From Flavobacterium taihuense (lineage in GTDB: Bacteria; Bacteroidota; Bacteroidia; Flavobacteriales; Flavobacteriaceae), in assembly GCF_019351435.1 (NCBI RefSeq), contig NZ_JAHWYN010000006.1, positions 212,269 to 276,268 of the forward strand: a stretch of 64,000 nucleotides of DNA, written 5' to 3'. Both the position numbers and the translations under genes were made by a program. Every line of letters begins with the position of its first letter. The stretch's first letter is position 1. The notes under the pieces were generated by a model. It was not told where the DNA came from, ran no database searches, and saw only the letters and a list, made by a program, of their open reading frames with translations. This document shows, in pieces, positions 26,834-36,161 of the stretch.

Positions 26834-27469
26834 ATGAAAAAATTATTGCATATTATTAGTTCTCCACGTGGAGAAAGTTCAGACTCTGAAAAAATCGCCG
26901 CTGCATTCTTAAAACAATACAAAGAAACAAATCCAGATGCTCAAATTGATACGTTGAATCTTTGGACACACAAAATTCCTTCATTTGATGGAAATAAAGC
27001 TACCGCAAAAATGACATTTTTTGGCACAGGAACATTAGAAGGCGAAATCAAAACCGCTTGGGATCAAGTAGTAGAAGTTACCAATCGTTTTACAGCTGCC
27101 GACGAGTATTTAATCACTGTACCAATGTGGAATGGAGGAATTCCTTGGGTTTTGAAACATTATATTGATACAATTACACAACCAGGATTAACTTTTGGTT
27201 TCGGAGCGGAAGGATATTTCCCATTACTTAAAGACAAAAAAGCCTGTGTCATTCTAACATCGGGTGTATATAGTCCAGCACTTCCAAAACCTTTTGGTTT
27301 AGATTTTCAAGCTTCATATATGGATTGGTGGTTAGAATTTGTCGGCGTTTCAGAAATACATTCTGTAAAATTATTAAGTAATGTTTTATCGCAAAATCAG
27401 TCAAAAGACAAAGAAGAAGCTAACAAACAAGCGGCCGAAATTGTTAAAAATCATTTTGCACAAATATAA
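26834..27469 (+). CDS. azoR: FMN-dependent NADH-azoreductase
   Basis: 211 residues of the AzoR/NQO family. The FMN loop near the start reads HIISSPRGESSDSEK, and PMWNGGIPWVLKHYIDTITQ (near residues 98-117) is the quinone/azo active-site segment. It reduces quinones and azo compounds with NADH in the cytoplasm, giving resistance to thiol-reactive agents. A MarR gene follows on the same strand and probably regulates it. The length is normal for the family. Confidence 0.92.
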   Translation: MKKLLHIISSPRGESSDSEKIAAAFLKQYKETNPDAQIDTLNLWTHKIPSFDGNKATAKMTFFGTGTLEGEIKTAWDQVVEVTNRFTAADEYLITVPMWNGGIPWVLKHYIDTITQPGLTFGFGAEGYFPLLKDKKACVILTSGVYSPALPKPFGLDFQASYMDWWLEFVGVSEIHSVKLLSNVLSQNQSKDKEEANKQAAEIVKNHFAQI

Positions 27470-27553
27470 AGATAGTTGTTAATTGTTGGCTTGAAAGATG
27501 TAGGATATCCCATTCCTGCATCTTTCTTTTTTATCAATAAAAAAAGGAATTAG

Positions 27554-27988
27554 TTGGAAATGATTGATTTAAAACAAAAAATGGTTAGTTCATTGCTAAT
27601 TAGAGCAGATGTGAAGTACAGACGCGCCGTGAGCAAAATACTAGAACCATATCAACTTACCATTCTACAATTTGAAACGATGCGCCTACTGGATCAAAAT
27701 GGTCAAATTATTGGAACCAAATTCATCAAGGACAATCTTACAAATCCTGATATTGCCATTTCGAACGTTCTTGACGAACTATCTGCAAGAGAGTTTATTA
27801 TTAAAGACAGAGCCTTATCAAATCGGAGGAAAGTAGAAATTAGATTAACTCCTTTAGGAAAATTAATAATAGACAAAATAGAAGAAATTCCTCCTGAAAC
27901 CTGTCTTTTTGGGAAAATAAAAAAGGAAGAGTTAGAACAACTCAAGCGACTTTTAATTAAGATTATAAAAATTTTAGATTGTGACTAA
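27554..27988 (+). CDS. MarR family regulator
   Basis: 144 residues of winged-helix MarR type: LEPYQLTILQFETMRLL, then a DNA-binding segment with ISNVLDELSAREFIIKDRAL and the wing SNRRKVEIRLTPLGKLIID. The second ATG at 27560 is an equal start. MarR regulators of this kind often sense phenols or quinones. Its position just after azoR makes a local role likely. Confidence 0.9.
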   Translation: MEMIDLKQKMVSSLLIRADVKYRRAVSKILEPYQLTILQFETMRLLDQNGQIIGTKFIKDNLTNPDIAISNVLDELSAREFIIKDRALSNRRKVEIRLTPLGKLIIDKIEEIPPETCLFGKIKKEELEQLKRLLIKIIKILDCD

Positions 27989-28272
27989 ACGAACAAAAAT
28001 TCTAAAAATCTAAGCTATTTTATATAAATTTGATAAAGATATTACAACTGTAAGGTTGTGAAAAAAAGATGATTTCAATACATTATTATATTATTTATTT
28101 CAACATTCGTTTGATTGACTATAAATTATAACAATAAAACTTAATACATCTATAACAAAACATATCAAGTAAAATCGTAACATTTAGGGTATGGGAAAAT
28201 GGAACTAGAAGCAACTTATCTAAGGCTAATGAAAATCGTAATTATATTTTTTTTGCAGACCTTGCCAATCAT

Positions 28273-28530
28273 TTGATATTGATTGCCCAAGAAAAAAACT
28301 GCAGCGATAGTTTCCCTCTATCTTTATTGCGCATATTGAAAATTAGTTGCGTACTACTCTACTTGATTCCTAAAACTTGGAAAATTGATTTTTTCTTACT
28401 CTGTGGCTATTTAGGAGGATCCGGCGCAATTGAAATATCACAACATTTAGCTCCAACAGGTTTTATTTTGCTGACAATTGTTTGGATTGGCGCTTATTTA
28501 AGAAATCCAGGGCTATTTTTAAAAGATTAA
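28273..28530 (+). pseudogene. DoxX-like protein, truncated
   Basis: Eighty-five codons from a TTG start. Only the back half of a DoxX-like protein can be seen: LRILKISCVLLYLIPKTWKI and FLLCGYLGGSGAIEISQHL, then a final helix before RNPGLFLKD. The usual N-terminal helix is missing, and no upstream frame supplies it. I take it as a remnant, although a short functional membrane protein cannot be excluded. Confidence 0.5.
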
Positions 28531-28626
28531 TTCGTAACAAATCAAGATAAGGAAAGAATGTTCCGCTACAGCTTTGTCTAATAAACCTGTACAGAATTAA
28601 TTTACTTAGATTCATTGGATAATAAT

Positions 28627-28668
28627 ACTAAAAAGACATCATGCCATTATTCAGTGATGTTTTTTAGT
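28627..28668. terminator. Bidirectional hairpin terminator
   Basis: ACTAAAAAGACATCA (28627-28641) pairs with TGATGTTTTTTAGT (28655-28668), with a single unpaired base and a 13-nt loop. It lies between the DoxX remnant and the leftward LysE gene. Confidence 0.65.
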
Positions 28669-28795
28669 ATTGTTAAATTTGATAAAAAAAAAAAACACTT
28701 ACAACCAGTTTTAAATATGTAGTTATTTATTGTCCGTCATTATCTCAAATGATTAACTAAAGCTACAAATTACGGTTAAGATATCGCAACGAATG

Positions 28796-29434
28796 TCATA
28801 CAGAATATTTTCTGTAAAATTTAATTCCCTGATATATTCCCAATGCCACGAATACCACTGGAATAATCACTTTCATAAGGTATTTTGCCAAAAAATCAGT
28901 TTGATCGGTAACATAACTTAAAGATAGAATCAAGGTTACCATTCCGATAAATGTTCCGAAAATTGTTCCCAAAACGTAGAAGTATTTTTTTGATTTCGAG
29001 ATTTCGATAAAGTTGCCGTTTAACAAATACAGATTCCAGCTGGTCCAAAACGGAATTTGAATAAAATTAGAACTACTCAAAATTATTCCTAGCCAAAAAG
29101 GATAATTGGTATAATCACTAAAAATACTTGAGTTCAAATTTTCAGATTTTGAATTGGAATAAAAAATATAAGCCAGAATAAACATAAAAAGTACCGAAAA
29201 CCCTTCGATGAAACGAATAAGCTTTTTATTTTTAATCAGTTGGTTAGCAAAAAGTAAGCTGAAATAAATAACCCAAAATTCAACAGCAATTACTCCAAAA
29301 AGGAAAGATATTGTTGTCTTTAGCCCAGTTTTAATGTAAATTTCAAATCCAACAATATTCAAATATCCCAAAGGAATTGAACCTATGAAACTGACTAGAA
29401 ATCCAACTAGAATATTTTTGAGAATTTTCATCAA
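28796..29434 (-). CDS. LysE-like membrane transporter
   Basis: A 212-residue membrane protein with about six hydrophobic helices. Its first segment, GSIPLGYLNIVGFEIYIKTG, is in the position of the LysE family's signature. It is the last gene of a leftward operon and overlaps the ATP-grasp gene by 4 bp (ATGA). It may export the product made by the ATP-grasp enzyme, which is an inference from position. Confidence 0.72.
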   Translation of the reverse strand: MMKILKNILVGFLVSFIGSIPLGYLNIVGFEIYIKTGLKTTISFLFGVIAVEFWVIYFSLLFANQLIKNKKLIRFIEGFSVLFMFILAYIFYSNSKSENLNSSIFSDYTNYPFWLGIILSSSNFIQIPFWTSWNLYLLNGNFIEISKSKKYFYVLGTIFGTFIGMVTLILSLSYVTDQTDFLAKYLMKVIIPVVFVALGIYQGIKFYRKYSV

Positions 29435-30465
29435 AAATTTACAATTTTATTATTCTGTTCCAAATGCAATCGGTATTGAATCATTCCCTCTTTATGAGAT
29501 AGATATTGAAATCCCCTTTTATAATTGACGACACTAATTTTGTACATATAGGTAATGTGTTGCGCCAATACTTTCCAAGCAAAAAAGATAGAATGCTTTG
29601 GATCGTAAATATGAGTGGGTTCACTTGCAGCACCATTCAATTCAACTATTGAAAAGTTTTTGCCCTCTTCTAATTCTTTCCAATTGTTGTACATTAAATC
29701 CATTCTTCCAAAGTAGAATTCAGGAATTTGTAAACACATTTCATCAATAACATTGGTTAACTTTTCTGAAATTAGAAAACTGGAATCTACAAATTTAGCT
29801 CCTCGTGCATGATTCCCATAAGGCACTAAATTTAGTTTTTCTCCTGTAGGTAAAATTTCTTTCAACCGTTCTCCGTATTCTGCTTTCAAGTTTACTAATT
29901 GCAAGGCATAGCGCGGGTTTTGAACAATTAAATCTTCAATATTGGATGAGCCATTGCCTTCTACGATGAGGAATTCTTTAGAAACAATTCCTGTAATTTT
30001 ACCTTTTTTTTCATTTGGAAAACGAACATAAAAAATCCCAACTTCATGTTCATAGGGAATAAAACTCTGCACTAAGTAATCAAAATTAGCTTTGCAGTGA
30101 TATGCAAATAATTCATCTATTGAATTGATTTTTTTTACAGCTGATCCACGCAATCCAATATCTGGCTTTGCAATAAACGGAATTTTTATTTCAGAATTAT
30201 TGAGTAATTTTAAAACAACATCAAAATCCAATTTTTCAATTATAAATTCAGTTTTTGGGTAATAATTTTGCGGTATTAAATCATATATTTCTTTTTTACT
30301 GTCCATAAAAAATCCGCCATTTTTCATCGTCGGATTACAAGCATTAAAAAAGAAAATAGTTCTAGCTTTTAAAGCAAAATAAACCCACAGAAAGTATATT
30401 GGCACATACACAATTTGAAAAGGCCAATATTCCCAATGGAATAATTTATGGATTATTAATTTCAT
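29431..30465 (-). CDS. ATP-grasp ligase-like protein
   Basis: 344 residues. The N-terminus has hydrophobic stretches (YWPFQIVYVPIYFLWVYFAL), then an ATP-grasp layout: FIAKPDIGLRGSAVKK near residues 97-112, EVGIFYVRFP, YGNHARGAKF, GRMDLMYNN and VELNGAASEPTHIYDP, which carries the Mg-binding glutamate and asparagine. It is related to D-Ala-D-Ala ligase-type enzymes of Bacteroidota. The substrate is unknown. Its N-terminal membrane-like part is unusual for a soluble ligase. Confidence 0.8.
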   Translation of the reverse strand: MKLIIHKLFHWEYWPFQIVYVPIYFLWVYFALKARTIFFFNACNPTMKNGGFFMDSKKEIYDLIPQNYYPKTEFIIEKLDFDVVLKLLNNSEIKIPFIAKPDIGLRGSAVKKINSIDELFAYHCKANFDYLVQSFIPYEHEVGIFYVRFPNEKKGKITGIVSKEFLIVEGNGSSNIEDLIVQNPRYALQLVNLKAEYGERLKEILPTGEKLNLVPYGNHARGAKFVDSSFLISEKLTNVIDEMCLQIPEFYFGRMDLMYNNWKELEEGKNFSIVELNGAASEPTHIYDPKHSIFFAWKVLAQHITYMYKISVVNYKRGFQYLSHKEGMIQYRLHLEQNNKIVNF

Positions 30466-30475
30466 TTTTATCTAA

Positions 30476-31186
30476 TTAAAGTGTTACAAATACTTTTGAA
30501 AATTCCATTTCAGTAATCAAATCATTGTATAAAATTTCGACTTTATTTTTTTCAATTACAGTTTGCGTAATGCTTAAAGTTTTAAGGATATCACTTCTAT
30601 TGATAACTAAACCGTGCTCTTGGTTTTGTTCTTCAGTATATCTGTGAAAATGGAATATCTTTTTGAAAGTAACTTCTGGATTTATTTCCAAAAAGGACGA
30701 AAACCATTTTGCTCTTTTCTGACGTAACTGTTCCGAATATAAAGTAGAAGAAGACCAGATGTGGTTTTGAGTAGCATCTAATAAAATGGTTTCTTTGCTA
30801 ATTTCGTTCCAACGCAATTGATACAATTTTTTTTCTTGAAACAGAACTAAAGTAAAAGGTTCAATTCCTGATAAATCAATTATATTCCATTCTAAAATTG
30901 GCGAATTGGAAGCTATGATATCCAAAACGATTAAGCCACGACTTTTTTTATAAGTCAATTTAGGCTTATGCTTTTCAGAGGCCCCATTTAGCAAAACTAA
31001 AACGGTACCCTCTTCATTAACAGCATACCACGTTCCACCGGCTTTTTGGTCCTTAGGAAAAATAATATTCCTGTTTTTGACAAGATAATTTACAGGTTCA
31101 ACAGCAGGCTCTCGCAATATTTTTTCATCACGATTGGAAGTAATGATTGTAATACCGTTGGATTGCACGTAGCTTACTGTACACAT
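30476..31186 (-). CDS. NRDE (TANGO2-like) family protein
   Basis: 236 residues that begin MCTVSYVQSNGITIITSNRDE; Cys2 would become the N-terminal nucleophile and SNRDE is the family hallmark, as in TANGO2/NRDE Ntn-type proteins. KAGGTWYAVNEEGTVLVLLN and GASEKHKPK continue the match. The biochemical role is not settled. It overlaps the DinB gene by 13 bp and precedes the ATP-grasp gene by 10 bp, so it belongs to the same operon. Confidence 0.9.
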   Translation of the reverse strand: MCTVSYVQSNGITIITSNRDEKILREPAVEPVNYLVKNRNIIFPKDQKAGGTWYAVNEEGTVLVLLNGASEKHKPKLTYKKSRGLIVLDIIASNSPILEWNIIDLSGIEPFTLVLFQEKKLYQLRWNEISKETILLDATQNHIWSSSTLYSEQLRQKRAKWFSSFLEINPEVTFKKIFHFHRYTEEQNQEHGLVINRSDILKTLSITQTVIEKNKVEILYNDLITEMEFSKVFVTL

Positions 31187-31662
31187 TGCTTTCTATATTC
31201 TATTGTGGAACGGGCGACACCAAAATTTTCATCAATCTGCAAATGTTTCAATTGCAAAACAGCGACTTTTATTAAAGCCTGATGGTGGATACAATGTTCT
31301 AAATTGTATAACAATTCTCTATGAAAATTGCTTTCAATAGTCACTTCTATTTCATCAATAACTTGTTGTAAAACAAGATTTTTGTTAGGTTTAGGCATGG
31401 AGTATATAATTGCAGCAATAGCCATTTGAGCTTTATTTGTATTGGTTTGTATGCCATAATCCCGCAATCGGTTATCATAATTGATAGTCCCTGATCCGTA
31501 TTGATTAAGCAAACATTGAAAAAGCTCAATAATGTGACGTGTATGCTCACCTATAGTAGAACTACTCAACTCTTCACAAGGATAAGTATAATCATCATTT
31601 GAAAGTTGGGATAACAAATCCGATAGTTCTGTTAATGTTTTATGTACAGAAATTGTTAGCAT
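31174..31662 (-). CDS. DinB family protein
   Basis: 162 residues of the DinB/YfiT four-helix bundle. The three metal-binding histidines appear to be in GEHTRHIIELFQCLL and NLEHCIHHQALIKVAV. It may be a metal-dependent hydrolase or thiol-transferase relative. It is the first gene of the DinB/NRDE/ATP-grasp/LysE operon. An internal frame at 31347-31550 is a shadow. Confidence 0.85.
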   Translation of the reverse strand: MLTISVHKTLTELSDLLSQLSNDDYTYPCEELSSSTIGEHTRHIIELFQCLLNQYGSGTINYDNRLRDYGIQTNTNKAQMAIAAIIYSMPKPNKNLVLQQVIDEIEVTIESNFHRELLYNLEHCIHHQALIKVAVLQLKHLQIDENFGVARSTIEYRKQCVQ

Positions 31663-31727
31663 AATATATAATGTTTTAGACTTGATAGAAAATAAATCGA
31701 ATTAAAGTTTTGAATTAAAAATAAGTA

Positions 31728-32117
31728 TCAGAGCTTAAATAGCAATAAATTGGGAATGCCTTTTTTATTTTGGAAAATCAATACAGCACAACATAAAAAT
31801 GTAATGACTGCCAAAATAAAAAGTACTCCACCATCATTTTGCACAACAATTCCCAGCACTAGTATATGAGAAAGAATGGCACCAGCCATAGTTCCCAATC
31901 CTATTAGAGCGCCAAGTAAAGTAGTTCTTGGAATTAAAATTAAAACAGAAGCAATGAGCTCTACTATTCCTGATCCAATTCTTCCAAAAGGTTCTATTCC
32001 TAAAGCCGAAAAAATAGAAACACTTTCATCGGCTGCAGAAAATTTGAAATACAAAGTTTGAAGTAGAATTATCACCGCTGTGAGTTTGATAATCCAAGTA
32101 AATACAGCGCTTTTCAT
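31728..32117 (-). CDS. DoxX family membrane protein
   Basis: 129 residues with four membrane helices. LQTLYFKFSAADESVSIFSA is followed by GSGIVELIASVLILIPRTTL and GALIGLGTMAGAILSH, the DoxX pattern. It lies 6 bp after the YHS gene at 32124 on the same strand, so one promoter probably serves both. This is the third DoxX-type gene in the window, counting the 28.3-kb remnant. Confidence 0.85.
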   Translation of the reverse strand: MKSAVFTWIIKLTAVIILLQTLYFKFSAADESVSIFSALGIEPFGRIGSGIVELIASVLILIPRTTLLGALIGLGTMAGAILSHILVLGIVVQNDGGVLFILAVITFLCCAVLIFQNKKGIPNLLLFKL

Positions 32118-32123
32118 ATTAAT

Positions 32124-32585
32124 TTAGTTTATAATTTTTTTCCAATTGACATCCGCTTTTTTCTTCAAATTTGCTTCGTCTTTGTTCCAAGATTTTAATG
32201 TATTATTGAAATAGGCGTTGTAAAACAAATACAATTTACCATCAAGGATCTTGAATGTATCAGGGTCGATCTCCACTTTATCGGCCGCACTACCCATAGC
32301 ATAAGCACACCAACCTCCATATTGAGGTTCATAATTTGCCGGGTTTTTTGAAAAGATGTCTTTATTAGCTTGCGAAAAAAAGTTATATATAACTCCTTCA
32401 TAAGTTGCTGTTATACTTGATTTTCCTTTCACCGCTTTTTTTTGTGTAAAGTAAGCAACAGGATCATACCCATGTACGGCCACTTTGTTTTCTAGATTAA
32501 ATTCTGCAGCTCTTTTAGCTGCTGTCTGTGCACTTATAGTCATAGTTACTAAAGCTATGGCAAGTAATAAAATAATTTTTTTCAT
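32124..32585 (-). CDS. Exported YHS-domain protein 2
   Basis: About 153 residues with a signal peptide (MKKIILLLAIALVTMTISAQ). The domain reads VAVHGYDPVAYFTQKKAVKG, IYNFFSQANKDIFSKNPANY and PQYGGWCAYAMG. A frame start at 32597 would sit on the transcription start predicted from the -7 box, so the ATG at 32585 is preferred. Upstream lies the TGTCAG...TTACAA promoter and downstream a DoxX gene. Confidence 0.87.
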   Translation of the reverse strand: MKKIILLLAIALVTMTISAQTAAKRAAEFNLENKVAVHGYDPVAYFTQKKAVKGKSSITATYEGVIYNFFSQANKDIFSKNPANYEPQYGGWCAYAMGSAADKVEIDPDTFKILDGKLYLFYNAYFNNTLKSWNKDEANLKKKADVNWKKIIN

Positions 32586-32605
32586 AATAGTTAACATTTA
32601 TTTTT

Positions 32606-32652
32606 CAAAGGTAAAGTAGTTTAAAATCTTGTTTTGTCAGCTGAATTACAAA
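32606..32652 (-). promoter_or_regulatory. YHS-gene promoter with TGTCAG...TTACAA site
   Basis: TACCTTTG (32606-32613, minus strand) and TTGTCAGCTGAATTACAAA (32634-32652) are in exactly the geometry of the promoter at 18706. The site overlaps the last codons of the next YHS gene. Confidence 0.65.
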
Positions 32653-33125
32653 TGGCTTAAAATTTTTAAATTATTTATACCAGTTAGTTTAGCCCAGTTT
32701 TCATTCGCTTTCACAATGCGTTCTTTTTGCTCTTTGAGCCACATTTCTTTTACTTTTAAATTATAATTCAAGTATAATTTATTGTCAACAATTGTAAATG
32801 CCTCAGGCATAATTGGCGCTTTATGTCCTTCTGACGTTCCATAAGCACAATACCCTCCAAACTGTGGTTGGTAATAAGATGGATTTTTTAGAAATACTAT
32901 TTTATTTTCTTCATTGGAGAAATAATAAATTGCTCCATTTAGCTCCGCACTAATATCCTTAGTACCTAATATAGCTTTATTACTTTCAAAATAGGCTACT
33001 GGATCAAAACCTTGAATGGCCACTTTATTTTCTAAATTGAAGTTGGCTTCTCTTCTGACAGTATTTTGAGCTATTGCAGTTGCTGAAATAAAGGCTAAAA
33101 CCAGTAAAAAAAATGCATTTTTCAT
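32646..33125 (-). CDS. Exported YHS-domain protein 3
   Basis: 159 residues with a signal peptide (MKNAFFLLVLAFISATAIAQ). VAIQGFDPVAYFESNKAILG, IYYFSNEENKIVFLKNPSYY and PQFGGYCAYGTSEGHKAP match YHS proteins 1 and 2; GGYCAYGTSEGHK is closest to protein 1. Its promoter differs: it has AraC-type direct repeats rather than the TGTCAG element. It lies 60 bp before YHS protein 2. Confidence 0.87.
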   Translation of the reverse strand: MKNAFFLLVLAFISATAIAQNTVRREANFNLENKVAIQGFDPVAYFESNKAILGTKDISAELNGAIYYFSNEENKIVFLKNPSYYQPQFGGYCAYGTSEGHKAPIMPEAFTIVDNKLYLNYNLKVKEMWLKEQKERIVKANENWAKLTGINNLKILSHL

Positions 33126-33163
33126 AATTAACGATTTATAATTATTTGTAGTTGTTCACATTA

Positions 33164-33222
33164 CAAAGCTGCGATAGTTTTCAAGGTTAAAAAATGGACA
33201 ATAGCCGTAAGATGATGGACAA
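33164..33222 (-). promoter_or_regulatory. AraC-type direct repeat operator and -7 box
   Basis: On the minus strand TTGTCCAT occurs at 33215-33222 and 33194-33201, 21 bp apart, and CAGCTTTG (33164-33171) starts 30 bp after the second copy. A 15-mer around the first copy (33214-33228) is identical to that at 7102-7116. Confidence 0.62.
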
Positions 33223-33489
33223 TTTTCCAAACTGATTAATTAAGCATATACCGTAGTATAATGTAGACCACTTTTTTGAGAGTCATTTTAGATTTTTTTA
33301 TGCCTAAGTATATAAAAGAAAATGAGTATTCAATAATTAAAATACTAGCATGTATTTCTGTTGACAGATGGTAAAAAAATGGTGATAAAACTTTTGCCTT
33401 TAGTTATAATAACTGATTTTATTTCAATTGAGTAAATTGATTTTTTTTGACGTGAAATTTATTTTGGTACTACCAATGTACTTTAAAAA

Positions 33490-33514
33490 AATCCGAAGTT
33501 TTTGACTTCGGATT
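33490..33514 (-). terminator. Terminator of the methyltransferase gene
   Basis: AATCCGAAGT (33490-33499) pairs with ACTTCGGATT (33505-33514), 5-nt loop. On the minus strand it is followed by a T-run. Confidence 0.85.
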
Positions 33515-33558
33515 ACTTATTAAAATACTATAGAATCTACATTCTAGGTAATAATTTT

Positions 33559-34404
33559 TTATTTTTCGGCGTAGATAATTAATCCATTAGAATCTACAGC
33601 AATTACTTTTTCTGGGTATTTTTGCTTTATAGTGTCTAATACATCACTTTTAATTTTTGCTTTCAAAGCATCATCGGCTTTGCAAAGTGCTGCTGCTACA
33701 GGCCCCGCCACTTCATTCATAAAAGCCCAATACATATCAGCAGTTCCACAATTTAATTTTCCATAAATTTCAGTTTGGGAAATATTTTTAAAGCCAGCCT
33801 CTTCAAATAAATCTTTCATAAATCCATCTTCCGCACAACGGAACATTCCTGGAGCGCCAGCAATAGCAGGTGGCATTTGCATGTTTTTGTTGATAGCGCC
33901 CATAATTGCAGTTACCCAAAAGTTCTTATCGGATGTGTTCCATACTGAAGTCGCAATTCTTCCCCCAGGTTTAAGAACCCTTACCATTTCTTTAGCAGCG
34001 AGAAGCATATCTGGAAAGAACATAAAACCGAAACGACAGCTAATAACATCAAACGTATTATCATCAAATGGAAGGTCGCATGCATCACAGGTTATGGTTT
34101 CAATATTTTTTAATCCTTTATTTATTGCGTTTTCTCGAGCAATATCGACCATATGGTCGGCAAGATCTGTAATAACCACTCTACCGTTAGTGACCATCGT
34201 GGCAATCGTTAGTCCTGGTTCACCTGTACCCGATGCAATATCTAAGACTAAATCATCATTTTTAGGATGGATTACACGAATAATTTCATCCCCAATAGGT
34301 TTCAAAAAGTCCATAGTCATAGTATCCCACTTTTTCCAACCCTCCGAAATAGCATTCCAAGAGACTTTTTGTTGCTCCCGAATCAATTCAAAATTTGAAT
34401 CCAC
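33559..34404 (-). CDS. Class I SAM-dependent methyltransferase
   Basis: 281 residues. SAM-binding motif I is LVLDIASGTGEPGLTIA (near residues 52-68), motif II is ITCDACDLPFDDNTFDVISC and LLAAKEMVRVLKPGGRIATS follows, the UbiE-like order. The N-terminal QQKVSWNAISEGWKKWD is also seen in this group. It methylates an unknown small molecule. A single-gene unit with its own terminator. Confidence 0.9.
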   Translation of the reverse strand: MDSNFELIREQQKVSWNAISEGWKKWDTMTMDFLKPIGDEIIRVIHPKNDDLVLDIASGTGEPGLTIATMVTNGRVVITDLADHMVDIARENAINKGLKNIETITCDACDLPFDDNTFDVISCRFGFMFFPDMLLAAKEMVRVLKPGGRIATSVWNTSDKNFWVTAIMGAINKNMQMPPAIAGAPGMFRCAEDGFMKDLFEEAGFKNISQTEIYGKLNCGTADMYWAFMNEVAGPVAAALCKADDALKAKIKSDVLDTIKQKYPEKVIAVDSNGLIIYAEK

Positions 34405-34819
34405 AGTACTAGTTTTAAAATAGTTATAAAGTAAAAATACAAAAATTAGTTTAAAAAATGGATAGCTTCAAATTCTGATTTGCCTAAATTCATTGGTGTT
34501 GAATTAAAACTATCTTATTCAATTGATTTTTACTACTAAACTTTTACTATTGCTTTCACTTAGGTTATATCATTTTTAAAAATTAATGAAGAAAATCCAT
34601 TTATTCCTGTAATTAGTTTAAAAATAAATTCGTTCACTTTGTTCTTTTTAATAAATGTAATTATGATTTAACTATTAAACTTCTAGACAATTATAAACCC
34701 ATTTATTCTTATAGTTTTGTGAATTTTTATTTTTTAGTACAAATTCTATATTGAGAGAAAGTAGAATAGGTTTAAAAATAGTTTTACATGCTTTTAAATT
34801 TTTAAACTAACAGAATTAA
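34405..34819. other. Intergenic stretch, nothing recognised
   Basis: 415 bp, very AT-rich, no gene, promoter motif or strong hairpin recognised beyond the likely start region of the methyltransferase gene. Confidence 0.5.
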
Positions 34820-35719
34820 TTAAAATGCCATTTTATAAATTATACTGGCTACAAAACTTCTGGTTAATCCATCGGGGCGGACGGTTCTTACTACAAATGG
34901 TGTCGCCATTGCCAATTCTAAAGTATTCTTTTTATTAATATTGTAAGCGGTAATTAGATTTCCATTTATTGTCAATCCATCCGAGCCAATTATATTTTCA
35001 CGTTTTCCTATGATTGTTTCGTAACTATCTTCTCCCAGATGATAAATGAATATTACATTAGGTTTGAAAGTAAACTTCTCATTTTTAGTAACAATAGAAT
35101 ATGAGGCACTAACTAATGCATCTGATTTCCGTTGAAACAAATTAGTTGAAGGAAAATCATCAGTACCAGAAAATTCCTTGAAATACGAATTCTTATTGTT
35201 ATTAAAAACCGGAATTTGAACAGCAGTATTAAAATTCCATTTTCTGTATTTTAAATTAGTCCCTAAAAACAAATCAAAAGTTCCTAAACTAGCTTGATAA
35301 TCTAACGGAAGTGAATAACCATTTATTTTTTTATTCGAACTGGTAAATGGAAATTTCCACCCAAAAAGAGTACTCCACTGTTTATTTTTCTTCTCTTTGA
35401 AAGTGTAATTTCCAATTAAAAATGCATCTCCAAAACTGGCGCTGGTTCCAAAACTTCCACTAGCAGAAGAAAAAACAATTTTTGAACTTAGTGATAATTT
35501 TTCCGTAATTTTTCTTGTATACGAAACAAAAGGAGAAAAATACGCAACATCAGCCTCGCCTTTTCCAAAAATAGCAGCGACCTCAATATTGTTTTTTAAC
35601 GTTTTTTTTGACGTGTCGAAAGCATGACCGATCGAGCAAATTCCTGCATCACTGCACCCTTGTGCATTAGCATTTGTTGTCCCGAAAACTACCAACATTA
35701 TATATAACAGCTTTCTCAT
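34820..35719 (-). CDS. Outer-membrane beta-barrel protein
   Basis: 299 residues with a signal peptide (MRKLLYIMLVVFGTTNANAQ). It then has CSDAGICSIG with two cysteines and repeated amphipathic strands ending near FVASIIYKMAF, with a terminal Phe typical of outer-membrane proteins. No family name is certain. It starts one base after the DM13 gene's stop and is probably its operon partner. Confidence 0.75.
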   Translation of the reverse strand: MRKLLYIMLVVFGTTNANAQGCSDAGICSIGHAFDTSKKTLKNNIEVAAIFGKGEADVAYFSPFVSYTRKITEKLSLSSKIVFSSASGSFGTSASFGDAFLIGNYTFKEKKNKQWSTLFGWKFPFTSSNKKINGYSLPLDYQASLGTFDLFLGTNLKYRKWNFNTAVQIPVFNNNKNSYFKEFSGTDDFPSTNLFQRKSDALVSASYSIVTKNEKFTFKPNVIFIYHLGEDSYETIIGKRENIIGSDGLTINGNLITAYNINKKNTLELAMATPFVVRTVRPDGLTRSFVASIIYKMAF

Positions 35720-35720
35720 A

Positions 35721-36137
35721 TTAATTTTGAATTAATTTTGAAATAGCAAATAAGTGATTGTACTGTTGGCAATGTATAAGTACGTGAGAGTACATCGCTA
35801 TATCAATTCCCTTTGGAATTATATAGACTGTAGCTGAAGTTAAATTCCCTAAAGAAACAAAATCTGTTGGAGCAGCAGTTTTCGATAAAAACACTTTCAA
35901 ATCGGGCCCTTTAGAAATACTAAAATCTTCGAGTTGCACTTTATATTGGTTATTTTCCAAATAAATTTTCGCTTCACCCGTGACTGAAACCCCAGAAGTT
36001 GAAACAAATGCACCGTGATATTTTAAAGAGGCATTTTGCGCTACTGTAGTAACATTATAACCGTCTTTAGTGAGGACGCCTTGTTCTTCACATGAACACA
36101 ACAGGAATAAAAAGGGTAGTATTAAAAGTTTATTCAT
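35721..36137 (-). CDS. DM13-domain lipoprotein
   Basis: 138 residues. A lipobox FLLCSC gives a lipidated cysteine near residue 15. The body ASLKYHGAFVSTSGVSVTGEAKIY followed by FSISKGPDLKVFLSK and IAMYSHVLIHCQQYNHLFA fits the DM13 electron-transfer domain, with a conserved late cysteine in HCQQYN. It probably sits at the periplasmic face of a membrane and may work with the outer-membrane barrel. Its promoter carries the TGTCAG...TTACAA site. Confidence 0.85.
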   Translation of the reverse strand: MNKLLILPFLFLLCSCEEQGVLTKDGYNVTTVAQNASLKYHGAFVSTSGVSVTGEAKIYLENNQYKVQLEDFSISKGPDLKVFLSKTAAPTDFVSLGNLTSATVYIIPKGIDIAMYSHVLIHCQQYNHLFAISKLIQN

Positions 36138-36161
36138 AGCAATTTTATTTTTTTATAAAAA

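Larger units (their letters stand above)
33126..33558. other. Intergenic region with an operator and a terminator
   Basis: No gene in these 433 bp. It holds the AraC-type repeats and -7 box of the YHS gene (33164-33222) and the terminator of the methyltransferase gene (33490-33514). Confidence 0.6.

Noticed and set aside
32617..32624. Second TTAAACTA motif near the YHS promoter
   Set aside because: It is only about 10 bp from the -7 box, not in the conserved 44-nt geometry.
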